Origin: an uncultured Bacteroidales bacterium | GTDB taxonomy: Bacteria > Bacteroidota > Bacteroidia > Bacteroidales > Muribaculaceae | DNA length: 64,000 nucleotides | Direction of reading: 5' to 3' | Assembly: GCA_947573135.1 (NCBI GenBank) | Contig: CANPDU010000003.1 | Span: 62,001 to 126,000, forward strand | In this document: positions 15,724-23,918 of the stretch, one piece after another | How positions within the stretch are numbered: position 1 is the first letter of the stretch | Layout: each line of letters begins with the position of its first letter | The notes under the pieces: model-generated | Databases searched by the model: none | Seen by the model: only the letters and a program-made list of their open reading frames with translations | Told to the model about the DNA's origin: nothing | Translations under genes and position numbers: made by a program

Positions 15724-17154
15724 TTATTTTACAGAAACTTTCACACTTCTTGATCCTATGCGGACCACATAAATTCCTTTGGAGCAAGGCACTGTGATGC
15801 CATAATTAAGATCAGAGCGCGATGATCCGGCCGCGGACGAATATACGAGGCGGCCGTCGGCTGAATAAATCGCCGCATCTTCAGCACCCTCATTAGCAAT
15901 GTAGACCGCTCCTTCAAGACCATAAGCCAGAACGCGGTCGTCAACGGTTATATCATCAATTCCGGCCGACGAGGGTTCTTTATCCCATCCTGTCTGAACG
16001 TGACGCTTGTTAAGTATCGTCGCCAGACGGTTAAGCAACTCAGTGTCTTTCGGATGTCCTGAGCGCTCGAGATCATAGACAGCCTCAAAACCTGAGTAGT
16101 AAGCCACGGGCATGAAACCGAATACATCCATATTCTCGAAATAATCGATATAGTCGATAAGACGCTGGTGGTAGACAGGCGAAATTCCGTACATTACAGC
16201 ATTTGCCGGTGTCATACGGTAGCGCGTGCCTGTTTTGGTCGACGCATCGTAAGTCCAGCCGAAATTGTATCCTTCAAATTCCATTTCCATTCCCATGCCG
16301 TCATGATCCCAAGCATAATTGATAGCCTGCTCCAAAAATTTTTTTGGACGATCACTCTGAAAATAATATCCGGGCTGGATATATGCAACATCAACGCCCA
16401 CTTCCTGCCACGAATCGGCAGACTGTGTCGGAAGGACATCAGAATTGTTATCGCGCAACAGGTAAGGTATCCAGTAGATCTTACAACCCTTTTCTTTGTA
16501 ATATTTGTTAACTTCTATGGTCATCTTTTCGTCGCGGCCGTTGAAAGTCTCGTTGGTCCAATACACCCCGTCAAGCTCAAGATGTTTGAAACCGGCCTTG
16601 TTCCATTCGCTGACAAGCTGGTCGGCATACCATTTCATACCCGTAATGCGGTCTTCCTGACGGGTAAAATTCAATGTTTTACCGTCAATTTCGCCCCATA
16701 TGTCAGATTTTGTCTCGGCAACAGGCAGCGTAAATACGACCTTGTGCTTGTGGCCCGGTTCTCCAAGCTCCGGAATAAGATCGTCAATGAGATTGTCAAG
16801 CGCACGACAGCCATTGCCACTGTATGTGCCAAGCTGTTCGTGAAGGAGACGTTCCCAGTCTTCACGGCGCGCACCCTGAACATACGCGGCAGACTCTCCG
16901 AACGATACAGCATCGCCATTCTCGTTGTAAGCCTGAAACTCAATCATCAGAAATCCGTCGAACATCCATGATTTACTGCCATCAGGATATGTGTGATAGA
17001 CATAGGGCCCAAAGAGATCCTTGTTCCAGTCAGGACGATGCTGACTGCCTATATAGATCAGAGCGAGATCATCTATGTCGGTAACCGTCGAGAATTGAGC
17101 ATACGAAAAAAGAGATGAGAGCAACAGACCTGCTGCGATAATTATTTTTTTCAC
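15724..17154 (-). CDS. DUF4855 secreted protein with sorting-like tail (paralogue B)
   Basis: The start is taken as the GTG at 17154, giving a clean signal peptide (MKKIIIAAGLLLSSLFSYA) and 476 residues; an in-frame extension to 17238 would run through the promoter. The DUF4855 domain shows IDDLALIYIG, WMFDGFLMIE, LELDGVYWTNE, MEMEFEGYNF and MPVAYYSGFEAVYD, followed by a sorting-like tail ending SKGIYVVRIGSRSVKVSVK. It is six bases upstream of paralogue A. Conserved acidic residues suggest an enzyme fold, but no activity can be assigned. Confidence 0.82.
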   Translation of the reverse strand: MKKIIIAAGLLLSSLFSYAQFSTVTDIDDLALIYIGSQHRPDWNKDLFGPYVYHTYPDGSKSWMFDGFLMIEFQAYNENGDAVSFGESAAYVQGARREDWERLLHEQLGTYSGNGCRALDNLIDDLIPELGEPGHKHKVVFTLPVAETKSDIWGEIDGKTLNFTRQEDRITGMKWYADQLVSEWNKAGFKHLELDGVYWTNETFNGRDEKMTIEVNKYYKEKGCKIYWIPYLLRDNNSDVLPTQSADSWQEVGVDVAYIQPGYYFQSDRPKKFLEQAINYAWDHDGMGMEMEFEGYNFGWTYDASTKTGTRYRMTPANAVMYGISPVYHQRLIDYIDYFENMDVFGFMPVAYYSGFEAVYDLERSGHPKDTELLNRLATILNKRHVQTGWDKEPSSAGIDDITVDDRVLAYGLEGAVYIANEGAEDAAIYSADGRLVYSSAAGSSRSDLNYGITVPCSKGIYVVRIGSRSVKVSVK

Positions 17155-17183
17155 TATAGTATGATGTTTTAGGATTAGAGACA

Positions 17184-17215
17184 CAAATATAATAATAAAA
17201 TTTATTATCCGACAA
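17184..17215 (-). promoter_or_regulatory. Promoter of DUF4855 B-A unit
   Basis: Minus-strand TTG (17213-17215) and TATATTTG (17184-17191) are separated by 21 bases in an AT-rich gap. This supports the GTG start at 17154 and separates paralogue C from B and A in transcription. Confidence 0.65.
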
Positions 17216-17257
17216 TGTTTTAATAAATAAATTAGCAAATGCAGAATTTAAGCTAAT

Positions 17258-18403
17258 TTAAGGCAGCAGCCAACCCGACTTTATGTGCCTGCGGTTAATG
17301 ATTGCTGCAAGTCGGTCAAGCAGTTTACGGTCTCGGATGTCAGGAGAGTGCTGAAAATCATAGACTGCCTGATATCCTGTGTAATAGGCTACCGGCATTG
17401 TATCAAACACATTTTCGCGCTCAAACCGATCAATATATTCAGTAAAACGTCCATGATACTCAGGCGATATACCATACAGACAGCAATCGCGCGGAATAGT
17501 TCTTACCAGCGAATCGCCCTTCATGTCACGATAGAAACTGTATCCGTCGAATTCGACCTCAAGCCCCATACCGTGAGTTTTCGCGAAATCTATCACCCTG
17601 TCGAGCTGATCGACCGTAGCATTTGGCCAAACCGAATAGTTAGGCTGCATATAGGCCTGATCTATTCCGTTTTTGGCCCAGTCTGCACGGGCTTTTCCCT
17701 GAGAATATGGCACCCAGTAGACTTTAAGCCCGAGTGAACGAAAATAATCATTAATGCCTGTGGCAAGATCAATCGTAGGCTGATCAAACGACTCTTTCAC
17801 CCAATAAATACCATCGAGCTCGAGATTTTTAAACCCGGCGAGACGCCATTTTTCAAGAAGCACCCCGACATACCATCGCATAGCCGCAATCTTGTCGTCA
17901 AGACTATTGAAGTCGAGACTGCGTCCGTCGATCTCACCCCACCCGGTGAATGATCCGACAGGTATTGGCAGACTGAAAACCACTTTGTGAGGGTGAGACG
18001 GACGGCCGAGCACCGGGATTAAGCTCTCGATAAGACTGTCGAGAGCCTTACAGCTGCGATTATCATCGAGCCCCAGCTGAGCGTCGAGATAACGTAGCCA
18101 GTCATTTTTATCGGCACCCGGACCATTATACTCACCCAGTGAGACTTTGGCCCCGGAAGCGTTATAAGTCAGAAAATCGATCATCAGAAACCCGTCGAAC
18201 ATCCATGTCTGCGATCCGTCTTCATAAGTGTGCACGACATAAGGCCGCAATTTATCGGCAGTCCACTCAGTACGGTCGCGGTTACCGACATATATCAGCA
18301 CAAGGTCATCAATATCGGAGACTTCGGAGAAAGCCGCCGATACGGTGAGAGCCCCGGACACAAACATGACAGCGGCAAAAAGAAGGCCTGAAATATATTT
18401 CAT
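17258..18403 (-). CDS. DUF4855 secreted protein without tail (paralogue C)
   Basis: This 381-residue paralogue has a signal peptide (about residues 1-23) and the same DUF4855 landmarks: IDDLVLIYVG, WMFDGFLMID, LELDGIYWVKE, LEVEFDGYSF and MPVAYYTGYQAVYD. It stops shortly after HIKSGW, exactly where the sorting-like domain begins in the other two. It therefore probably stays periplasmic or is exported by another route. It follows the GIN-domain gene by 20 bases and likely belongs to the dusB-GIN-GIN transcript. Confidence 0.82.
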   Translation of the reverse strand: MKYISGLLFAAVMFVSGALTVSAAFSEVSDIDDLVLIYVGNRDRTEWTADKLRPYVVHTYEDGSQTWMFDGFLMIDFLTYNASGAKVSLGEYNGPGADKNDWLRYLDAQLGLDDNRSCKALDSLIESLIPVLGRPSHPHKVVFSLPIPVGSFTGWGEIDGRSLDFNSLDDKIAAMRWYVGVLLEKWRLAGFKNLELDGIYWVKESFDQPTIDLATGINDYFRSLGLKVYWVPYSQGKARADWAKNGIDQAYMQPNYSVWPNATVDQLDRVIDFAKTHGMGLEVEFDGYSFYRDMKGDSLVRTIPRDCCLYGISPEYHGRFTEYIDRFERENVFDTMPVAYYTGYQAVYDFQHSPDIRDRKLLDRLAAIINRRHIKSGWLLP

Positions 18404-18423
18404 AGTTAAAAAAGCGAGAAGTG

Positions 18424-19146
18424 TCAGTCAATCACCTGATTCGAATCTACCGAAACCGCCTTGACTCCTATCGACCGGTTAGTTATCTTCGAAGGCGTTC
18501 CTCCATAGTAAACCTTACCGGATCCGGCGCCTGTTACTGTCAGAGCAACCGACGCGTTGCAGTCGATAGGACCGGTACCGAGAATATTACACTTCACTTC
18601 TTCAGCCTGCAAACCTGAAGCCTCGAGTTTGCCTGTGCCGACATTTTTCAGACTGGCCTTTCGAGCAGAGCCGTTTGCAACCAGATGACCGTTGCCGGTT
18701 TTAATAGCAAAATCGCCGTTATGAGTCTTTATATTCTCAACTATCATCGAACCGTTACCGATAACCGTAGCTTTAAAATCGCGCACAGGTAGAGTGTTCA
18801 CGACCCTTACAAGCGAATCTCCGGAATTTTCGACTTTCTGCAACGTCATCGAATATACATAGACAGTAGGCAGTTCATCTACCTTTGCTCCATCTGTCGC
18901 TACCTGAATGTTAAGGCGGTTCTTCTTATTGGAAAACATCAGCATCTGCGCCGTTTTAGGATCACACTCAAAATAAGCCCATCCGGCCGAATCTGTCGAA
19001 CAATTATATACGACATTTATACCGTCGGTTACTTTAAGCTCACTGAAATCGCCGACATCAAGTTTATAAAGACCCTTCTGAGCGTTGGCAGCATAAACCG
19101 CTCCAACTACTGCCATAACGGCAGCTGCTAATCTTGCCAGTTTCAT
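18424..19146 (-). CDS. GIN-domain (DUF2807) secreted protein 1
   Basis: The 240-residue protein has a signal peptide (to about residue 22) and the repeated short beta-strand pattern of the DUF2807 putative auto-transporter adhesin head (GIN) domain: FSELKVTDGINVVY near the N terminus, and turns such as IGNGSMIVEN, TGNGHLVANG, VGTGKLEASG and LGTGPIDCNA, which suggest a right-handed beta-helix. Function of these Bacteroidetes surface or periplasmic proteins is unknown. It lies two bases after a second GIN gene. Confidence 0.82.
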   Translation of the reverse strand: MKLARLAAAVMAVVGAVYAANAQKGLYKLDVGDFSELKVTDGINVVYNCSTDSAGWAYFECDPKTAQMLMFSNKKNRLNIQVATDGAKVDELPTVYVYSMTLQKVENSGDSLVRVVNTLPVRDFKATVIGNGSMIVENIKTHNGDFAIKTGNGHLVANGSARKASLKNVGTGKLEASGLQAEEVKCNILGTGPIDCNASVALTVTGAGSGKVYYGGTPSKITNRSIGVKAVSVDSNQVID

Positions 19147-19148
19147 AA

Positions 19149-19898
19149 CTAAAGAGGTTGATATGGTTTTACTTGTTTTATATTGTCTGTATCTCCGGCC
19201 AGACTTACCCTAACTCCTGCAGGGTAAAAAATATGCCCCGTTCCAAATAATTTCAGGTCCATCTCGCCGGCAACGAGACGACGGACATCGACAGTTCCTG
19301 TGCCGCGGACGACGACGTCACAATCGTGAGCCGAACCTCCGAAATCCATCTTGCCGCTGCCGCGCTGAGTCACGGTCATACGGCTCGCGGTAATACCCTC
19401 GGCAGAAACCGAACCGCTGCCGATAAGCGAAAAATTGACTGTCGATGCGAGGAGAGCGTCTCCGACAATTATCTTTCCGGAACCCGAAAGCGACAGATTG
19501 ACGTTTGCCGCCGAAAGCCTGCCGATCGCAATCGAAGACGCTCCTGACGCTACAACCGACAGCTGGGCTGAAGATTCGAGCTTTTCAGTCCGAACTATGG
19601 CGCGGCCGGAAGCTTTGACAAGCTGAAGATGTCCGTCGTAATATAATTTGACGCATCGGCGGCCTGTTGCCGACGATGAATTGGAGACTGTTACATAAAC
19701 CGCATTGCCGGCATATCTGAAATCAAGGCCTGTGACATCACCGCCTGATGAGATCAGCCCGCATGAATCCGGTGATTCAACCAGCTGAAGTTCACAGGGA
19801 CCGCTGACATGCAGTTCGTCGAAACCTCTGGCATCGGCGTATATCAGCGACAGCGGCACGATCATCAGTGATATTATGACACGCAATACATCCGTCAT
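19149..19898 (-). CDS. GIN-domain (DUF2807) secreted protein 2
   Basis: The ATG at 19898 overlaps the dusB stop (ATGA) and gives a signal peptide (MTDVLRVIISLMIVPLSLIYA); a longer frame back to 20111 lies inside dusB and is discarded. The 249-residue product has the GIN start FDELHVSGPCELQLVE and beta-helix turns (LSGSGKIIVG, LIGSGSVSAE, QRGSGKMDFG, VRGTGTVDVR, LFGTGHIFYP). It is a divergent tandem paralogue of the downstream GIN gene. Coupling to dusB appears positional rather than functional. Confidence 0.8.
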   Translation of the reverse strand: MTDVLRVIISLMIVPLSLIYADARGFDELHVSGPCELQLVESPDSCGLISSGGDVTGLDFRYAGNAVYVTVSNSSSATGRRCVKLYYDGHLQLVKASGRAIVRTEKLESSAQLSVVASGASSIAIGRLSAANVNLSLSGSGKIIVGDALLASTVNFSLIGSGSVSAEGITASRMTVTQRGSGKMDFGGSAHDCDVVVRGTGTVDVRRLVAGEMDLKLFGTGHIFYPAGVRVSLAGDTDNIKQVKPYQPL

Positions 19899-20884
19899 AA
19901 ATTTATCGAGGGTAAAATATCGTTTTCGACACTGTCCAATATATCCAGCAGCCAGTCTGAAGTCTCCGCGCGGAGCATCGCTATCCGTGTCTGACGGAAA
20001 TTGGGTATGCATTTGAACAAAGGCGAGGCTGCAAGATGGCGACGGATATGGAGAATGCCGCGGTATTCGTCGATGCGGTCGATACTTTCGCGTATCTGAC
20101 GGCGCAGACAATCAAATTTTTCGGACAATGACGGCACTTTGAAACCGGGATAAATACCGGCTTTCAGTTCACTGAAGATCCATGGCGCGCCTATCGAAGC
20201 CCTCCCGACCATCACTCCGTCGACTCCGTAGCGGCCGAATGCCTCTGACAGCCTGTCCTGCGTCGTTATGTCACCGTTGCCTATTACCGGTATCGTAAGT
20301 CTGGGATTCTCTTTAACACGGGCTATCATCTCCCAGTCGGCGTCGCCGGTGTACATCTGGGAACGGGTGCGACCGTGGATTGTTATAGCCTTTATGCCAC
20401 AGTCCTGAAGCTGCTCGGCCAGCTCAACGATAATTTTAGAATTATGATCCCAGCCGAGACGTGTCTTGACCGTTACCGGCAGACTGACAGCATCAACTAC
20501 CGCCCGGGTGATCTGCAGCATTTTCGGTATATCCCGCAACATGCCGGCTCCGGCTCCTTTCCCGGCCACTTTTTTGACCGGGCAACCGAAGTTGATATCA
20601 AGAATATCAGGAGATGCGGCTTCGACTATTCGTGCGGCTTCGACCATAGGCCCGACCTCCCGGCCATAAATCTGTATAGCAGTCGGACGCTCAGCCTGAT
20701 TTATCGCCAGTTTACGCGTTGTGGCCGAGATATTGCGGATAAGAGCATCGGCCGAAACAAACTCAGTGTAAGTCATATCGGCTCCGAACTCCTTGCAGAT
20801 AAGCCGGAACGACTCGTCAGTCACATCCTCCATCGGAGCCAACATGACAGGACGGTTACCCAAGTCGATATGTCCTATATTCAT
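19895..20884 (-). CDS. dusB: tRNA-dihydrouridine synthase
   Basis: The 329-residue protein starts MNIGHIDLGNRPVMLAPMEDVTD at the ATG 20884; a TTG seven codons upstream lies in the -7 promoter element. The FMN-dependent Dus signature is present: NFGCPVKKVAGKGAGAGML with the catalytic Cys, TVKTRLGWD, and ITIHGRTRSQMYTG. It reduces specific uridines in tRNA D-loops. Its stop overlaps the first GIN gene start. Confidence 0.94.
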   Translation of the reverse strand: MNIGHIDLGNRPVMLAPMEDVTDESFRLICKEFGADMTYTEFVSADALIRNISATTRKLAINQAERPTAIQIYGREVGPMVEAARIVEAASPDILDINFGCPVKKVAGKGAGAGMLRDIPKMLQITRAVVDAVSLPVTVKTRLGWDHNSKIIVELAEQLQDCGIKAITIHGRTRSQMYTGDADWEMIARVKENPRLTIPVIGNGDITTQDRLSEAFGRYGVDGVMVGRASIGAPWIFSELKAGIYPGFKVPSLSEKFDCLRRQIRESIDRIDEYRGILHIRRHLAASPLFKCIPNFRQTRIAMLRAETSDWLLDILDSVENDILPSINL

Positions 20885-20902
20885 AGTTGCGTCTTTACCT
20901 TG

Positions 20903-20910
20903 CAAATTTA
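20903..20910 (-). promoter_or_regulatory. -7 element of dusB
   Basis: Minus-strand TAAATTTG, 18 bases before the dusB ATG. No good -33 box is seen. It decides the start codon because the alternative TTG lies inside the element. Confidence 0.55.
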
Positions 20911-20974
20911 GGCATTATTTACCTTTTAGACCGCGTCAGGCTAAAAAAAGCGACATCAGGACGACAAAAAAAGC

Positions 20975-20999
20975 AAAAAGACCGTCTGACGGTCTTTTT
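20975..20999. terminator. Hairpin terminator near the DUF4465 gene end
   Basis: AAAAAGACCG and CGGTCTTTTT form a perfect 10-base-pair stem around TCTGA, with T runs on either strand. It lies 25 bases beyond the stop of the DUF4465 gene (minus strand). Confidence 0.85.
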
Positions 21000-21024
21000 G
21001 AAATCTATCTTGGAAACGTAAAGT

Positions 21025-21819
21025 TCAATTGAGCCCTGACGCCGATTGCGGCAGGTTGTAGCTGAAATTGGTGATACAGAAATAAGCCGGCACTTTAAGT
21101 CCGTAATTATCTTTCGATGTCGAGTCGACATAGAACAGGACCTCATCGACCGTCCCGAGCGGTTCGAGAGTTATAAACGCCCATTGGTCGAGGAACTGGC
21201 CGCTCGCTATCAGGGCATATTTCAGATGTGCAGTCATCACACCGTTACGGACTCCGACTATGTGAAGCACAAAATTATCGCCGGCAGTGAATTTTTCATT
21301 GAACGCAGAACCGGTTTTGGCACAATAATACGTGTAGCTTGAATTAGTAACGTATGCATATTTCGGATTGAACTCGGCGTAATTGGTCATGCGCATCGAA
21401 CATTTTGTGTTTTCAAGCGGATTTTCGCTGACAACCGCTTCACTGTTACCCACAAGATAAATGCCGCCATAAGGATTCTGCGGAATGCAACCCCACTGAT
21501 AGCCAATCCAGTCTCCGGAATGATCAAGGTTGTCATTCACACGCGACGGACAAAAACCGTTCCATCCCGGATAAGACACACCGTCCCATTCGTCGATCCA
21601 TGCGTTATGACTATATGAGAAGCCCTCGGAAACGAAATTTCCGGCCACCGGATTATAACAGTCCGACCAATAATTGTCTGAATTAAACGAGATATCAGTC
21701 TGATTGAAGTCGATCAGATATATGGGTTCGCCGGGATTACTGTCGGTGTTACACGATGAGAGGCCGACAGCAGCAAACACAGCCGCAGAAGCGAGAGCCA
21801 GTGATTTAAATAAAGTCAT
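21025..21819 (-). CDS. DUF4465 lipoprotein
   Basis: The 264-residue protein has a lipoprotein signal peptide with the lipobox VGLSSC (Cys23), supporting the ATG at 21819 over one at 21879 that would run into the -7 element. The mature part contains YWSDCYNP, FSYSHNAW, NPYGGIYLVGN and a C-terminal Ca/sugar-binding-like beta region (YVDSTSKDNYGLKVPAYFCI), matching the DUF4465 layout. It is probably an outer-membrane-anchored or surface protein of unknown ligand. Confidence 0.8.
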   Translation of the reverse strand: MTLFKSLALASAAVFAAVGLSSCNTDSNPGEPIYLIDFNQTDISFNSDNYWSDCYNPVAGNFVSEGFSYSHNAWIDEWDGVSYPGWNGFCPSRVNDNLDHSGDWIGYQWGCIPQNPYGGIYLVGNSEAVVSENPLENTKCSMRMTNYAEFNPKYAYVTNSSYTYYCAKTGSAFNEKFTAGDNFVLHIVGVRNGVMTAHLKYALIASGQFLDQWAFITLEPLGTVDEVLFYVDSTSKDNYGLKVPAYFCITNFSYNLPQSASGLN

Positions 21820-21876
21820 AGAATTATCAAATAAAGAAGTCTTCGGTAAATTATTTTTTATACAAGAATCAGTCTG

Positions 21877-21908
21877 CAAAGATAATCATAAGACAGTGTA
21901 AAACCAAA
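21877..21908 (-). promoter_or_regulatory. Promoter of DUF4465 lipoprotein gene
   Basis: Minus-strand TTTG (21905-21908) and TATCTTTG (21877-21884) are separated by 20 bases, a full consensus match, leaving a leader of about 55 bases. Confidence 0.72.
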
Positions 21909-21969
21909 TTTTAGATTGTCACATAATTCAAAAAAACGTAATTTTCGGCCAATCGGCCGCGAATTACCA

Positions 21970-21997
21970 TTGCGATTAATGTTTTTTATTAATTTTG
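21970..21997 (+). promoter_or_regulatory. Promoter of nonulosonate/obg operon
   Basis: TAATTTTG (21990-21997) matches the -7 element and lies 18 bases before the first ATG. A TTG at 21970-21972 gives a slightly short 17-base spacing. Confidence 0.5.
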
Positions 21998-22015
21998 CAT
22001 AATTAATGTATCGCA

Positions 22016-23194
22016 ATGTGTCAGGTCAAAGATAAACGATTGGTATGCATAGTGTCGAGTACCCGCGCCGACTGGGGACTACTGTCGCCGCTGGCTAAAG
22101 AACTGTCTAGGCGCGACGGGTGCGATGTGTCAGTGATAGCCACAAACATGCACCTCAGCCCACGCTTCGGACTGACCGTCAATGACATAATCAATGACGG
22201 CTTCAACCCCATAAGAGTCGAGATGGAGACAGGTGATGATTCGCCGAGGGCGAGAGTAAAGGCAATGGCTACCTGTATGGCCGCTATGGCCGACGCATTC
22301 GCAGAAATAAAGCCGGATATGGTGATTATACTCGGGGACAGATATGAAATGCTTGCCGTCGCCTCTGCCGCAGCAGTCATGAAACTGCCCATAGTCCATA
22401 TTGCCGGCGGCGCGATCTCTGAAGGTGCAATCGACGACTCGATACGTCACGCCATAACCAAACTGTCGGCCATCCATCTGACTGAAACCGAAGAATACCG
22501 CAGGCGCGTAATTGCGATGGGCGAAGATCCTTCGCGTGTGATCAATACAGGCGCGATAGGCGTCTGGAACATCAACAATATCACACTTCTCGACAGGGAC
22601 GAACTGAGCCGACAGCTGGAATTTGATCTTTCACAGCCATATGCCGTAGCTACTTTCCATCCGGCCACACTCGACAACAGTGATCCGGCCGCGCAATGCC
22701 GGGCAATGCTATGCGCCCTTGACTGCCACAGAGACCTAAAAGTTATACTTACATATCCCAACAACGACCCCGGATCAGCCTCCATTATCGACGAAATAGA
22801 GTCTTACGCCTCACTCCGCCCCGGCAAAGTGAAGCTCGTCAAGTCGCTTGGACTCAGGCGTTACCTTTCGACGCTGCATTATGCCGAATTTTCAATAGGA
22901 AATTCTTCGAGCGGCATTGTCGAAGTCCCGTCGGCAGGAATACCGTCAATCGACATAGGCATCAGGCAACGGGGCCGAGCCGCAGCAATGTCGGTGATCC
23001 ACTGCGGCAATACAACCGACGAAATCGGACGAGCGATAGACAAAGCAATGAGTCCTGATTTTAAGAAACTTGCAGCTAAAAAAGACAATCCATATTTCAA
23101 AACCGACACTCTGCAGCTGATGGCCGACGCCATCATGGACGCCGACCTCAGGGCTTTGTCTTCAAAACATTTTTACGATCTACCTTCATGTTGA
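22016..23194 (+). CDS. Hydrolysing UDP/GDP-GlcNAc 2-epimerase (NeuC/LegG-like)
   Basis: The 392-residue protein has the 2-epimerase fold with SSTRADWG at the N terminus, ILGDRYEMLA, HIAGGAISEGAIDDSIRHAITKL and GNSSSGIVEVPS, all typical of hydrolysing NeuC-type enzymes that release N-acetylmannosamine (or a diacetamido analogue) from the nucleotide sugar. With the next two genes (CMP-sugar synthetase and a CBS nucleotidyltransferase) it fits the legionaminic acid route, where GDP-GlcNAc is the substrate, as well as sialic acid. Substrate cannot be fixed from sequence. It overlaps the next gene by seven bases. Confidence 0.85.
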   Translation: MCQVKDKRLVCIVSSTRADWGLLSPLAKELSRRDGCDVSVIATNMHLSPRFGLTVNDIINDGFNPIRVEMETGDDSPRARVKAMATCMAAMADAFAEIKPDMVIILGDRYEMLAVASAAAVMKLPIVHIAGGAISEGAIDDSIRHAITKLSAIHLTETEEYRRRVIAMGEDPSRVINTGAIGVWNINNITLLDRDELSRQLEFDLSQPYAVATFHPATLDNSDPAAQCRAMLCALDCHRDLKVILTYPNNDPGSASIIDEIESYASLRPGKVKLVKSLGLRRYLSTLHYAEFSIGNSSSGIVEVPSAGIPSIDIGIRQRGRAAAMSVIHCGNTTDEIGRAIDKAMSPDFKKLAAKKDNPYFKTDTLQLMADAIMDADLRALSSKHFYDLPSC

Positions 23195-23886
23195 ACCCAT
23201 TATATATAATTCCGGCACGCGGCGGCAGCAAAGGCATACCGGGCAAGAACATCAAAAACCTGTGCGGCCGGCCATTGATTGCCTACGCTATCGATGTCGC
23301 CCGCGAGTGCGCGTCAGACGAACGCAACATCATATTGTCGACTGACTCGGTGAAAATTGCCGATACTGGACGATCACTCGGGCTGGAAGTCGGATATATG
23401 CGTCCTGCCGAACTCGCTACCGACACCGCAGGCAGCCGCGAAGTGATACTCGACGCTATGGACTGGGCCGATCGACAAGGCATCGTATATGACTGCGTCG
23501 TCCTGCTGCAGCCGACATCACCGATGCGCAACGCCGACGATGTCAGAGGCGCGCTCGCTCTCTACAGTGACGATATTGACATGGTAGTGAGCGTCACCGA
23601 AGCGGCAAGCAATCCTTATTACAACTGCTTCGAGATTGATCCTGAGAGCGGTTTCCTGCATGTGTCAAAGGGCGACGGTAGGCTTACACGCCGTCAGGAC
23701 GCACCCAAAGCATGGGAATACAACGGAGCTGTCTATGTGATCAATCCACAGTCTGTCAGACGGTCGGGACTCGGCGGGTTTGCCGCAAGAGTGCCGTTTG
23801 TCATGCCGCGCGAACGCAGCATCGACCTCGACTCTCCTCTCGACTGGACTGTGGCCGAATTACTCATGAAGCAAACCAACCGATAA
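23188..23886 (+). CDS. Acylneuraminate cytidylyltransferase (NeuA/LegF-like)
   Basis: The 232-residue protein has the CMP-NeuAc synthetase signature ARGGSKGIPGKNIK near the N terminus, then LLQPTSPMR and RRQDAPKAWEYNGAVYV. It activates a nine-carbon sugar acid with CTP for transfer to surface glycans. Length fits the short bacterial form without a C-terminal phosphatase or esterase domain. It starts seven bases inside the 2-epimerase gene and is followed after 32 bases by the PtmE-like gene. Confidence 0.88.
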   Translation: MLNPLYIIPARGGSKGIPGKNIKNLCGRPLIAYAIDVARECASDERNIILSTDSVKIADTGRSLGLEVGYMRPAELATDTAGSREVILDAMDWADRQGIVYDCVVLLQPTSPMRNADDVRGALALYSDDIDMVVSVTEAASNPYYNCFEIDPESGFLHVSKGDGRLTRRQDAPKAWEYNGAVYVINPQSVRRSGLGGFAARVPFVMPRERSIDLDSPLDWTVAELLMKQTNR

Positions 23887-23918
23887 CTCCAACCGTTATA
23901 AAACAGCAATCCTTATAT

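Noticed and set aside
16168..16971. 267-residue plus-strand frame opposite DUF4855 paralogue B
   Set aside because: Antisense to a gene with signal peptide and conserved domain; no recognisable motif.
19899..20111. In-frame extension of the second GIN gene into dusB
   Set aside because: A clean signal peptide begins at the ATG 19898, and the extension is Arg/Ser/Pro-rich antisense-like sequence.
23712..23918. In-frame extension of the PtmE-like gene into the cytidylyltransferase gene
   Set aside because: The extension has no similarity to the family and overlaps a certain gene; the ATG at 23919 gives the standard N terminus.
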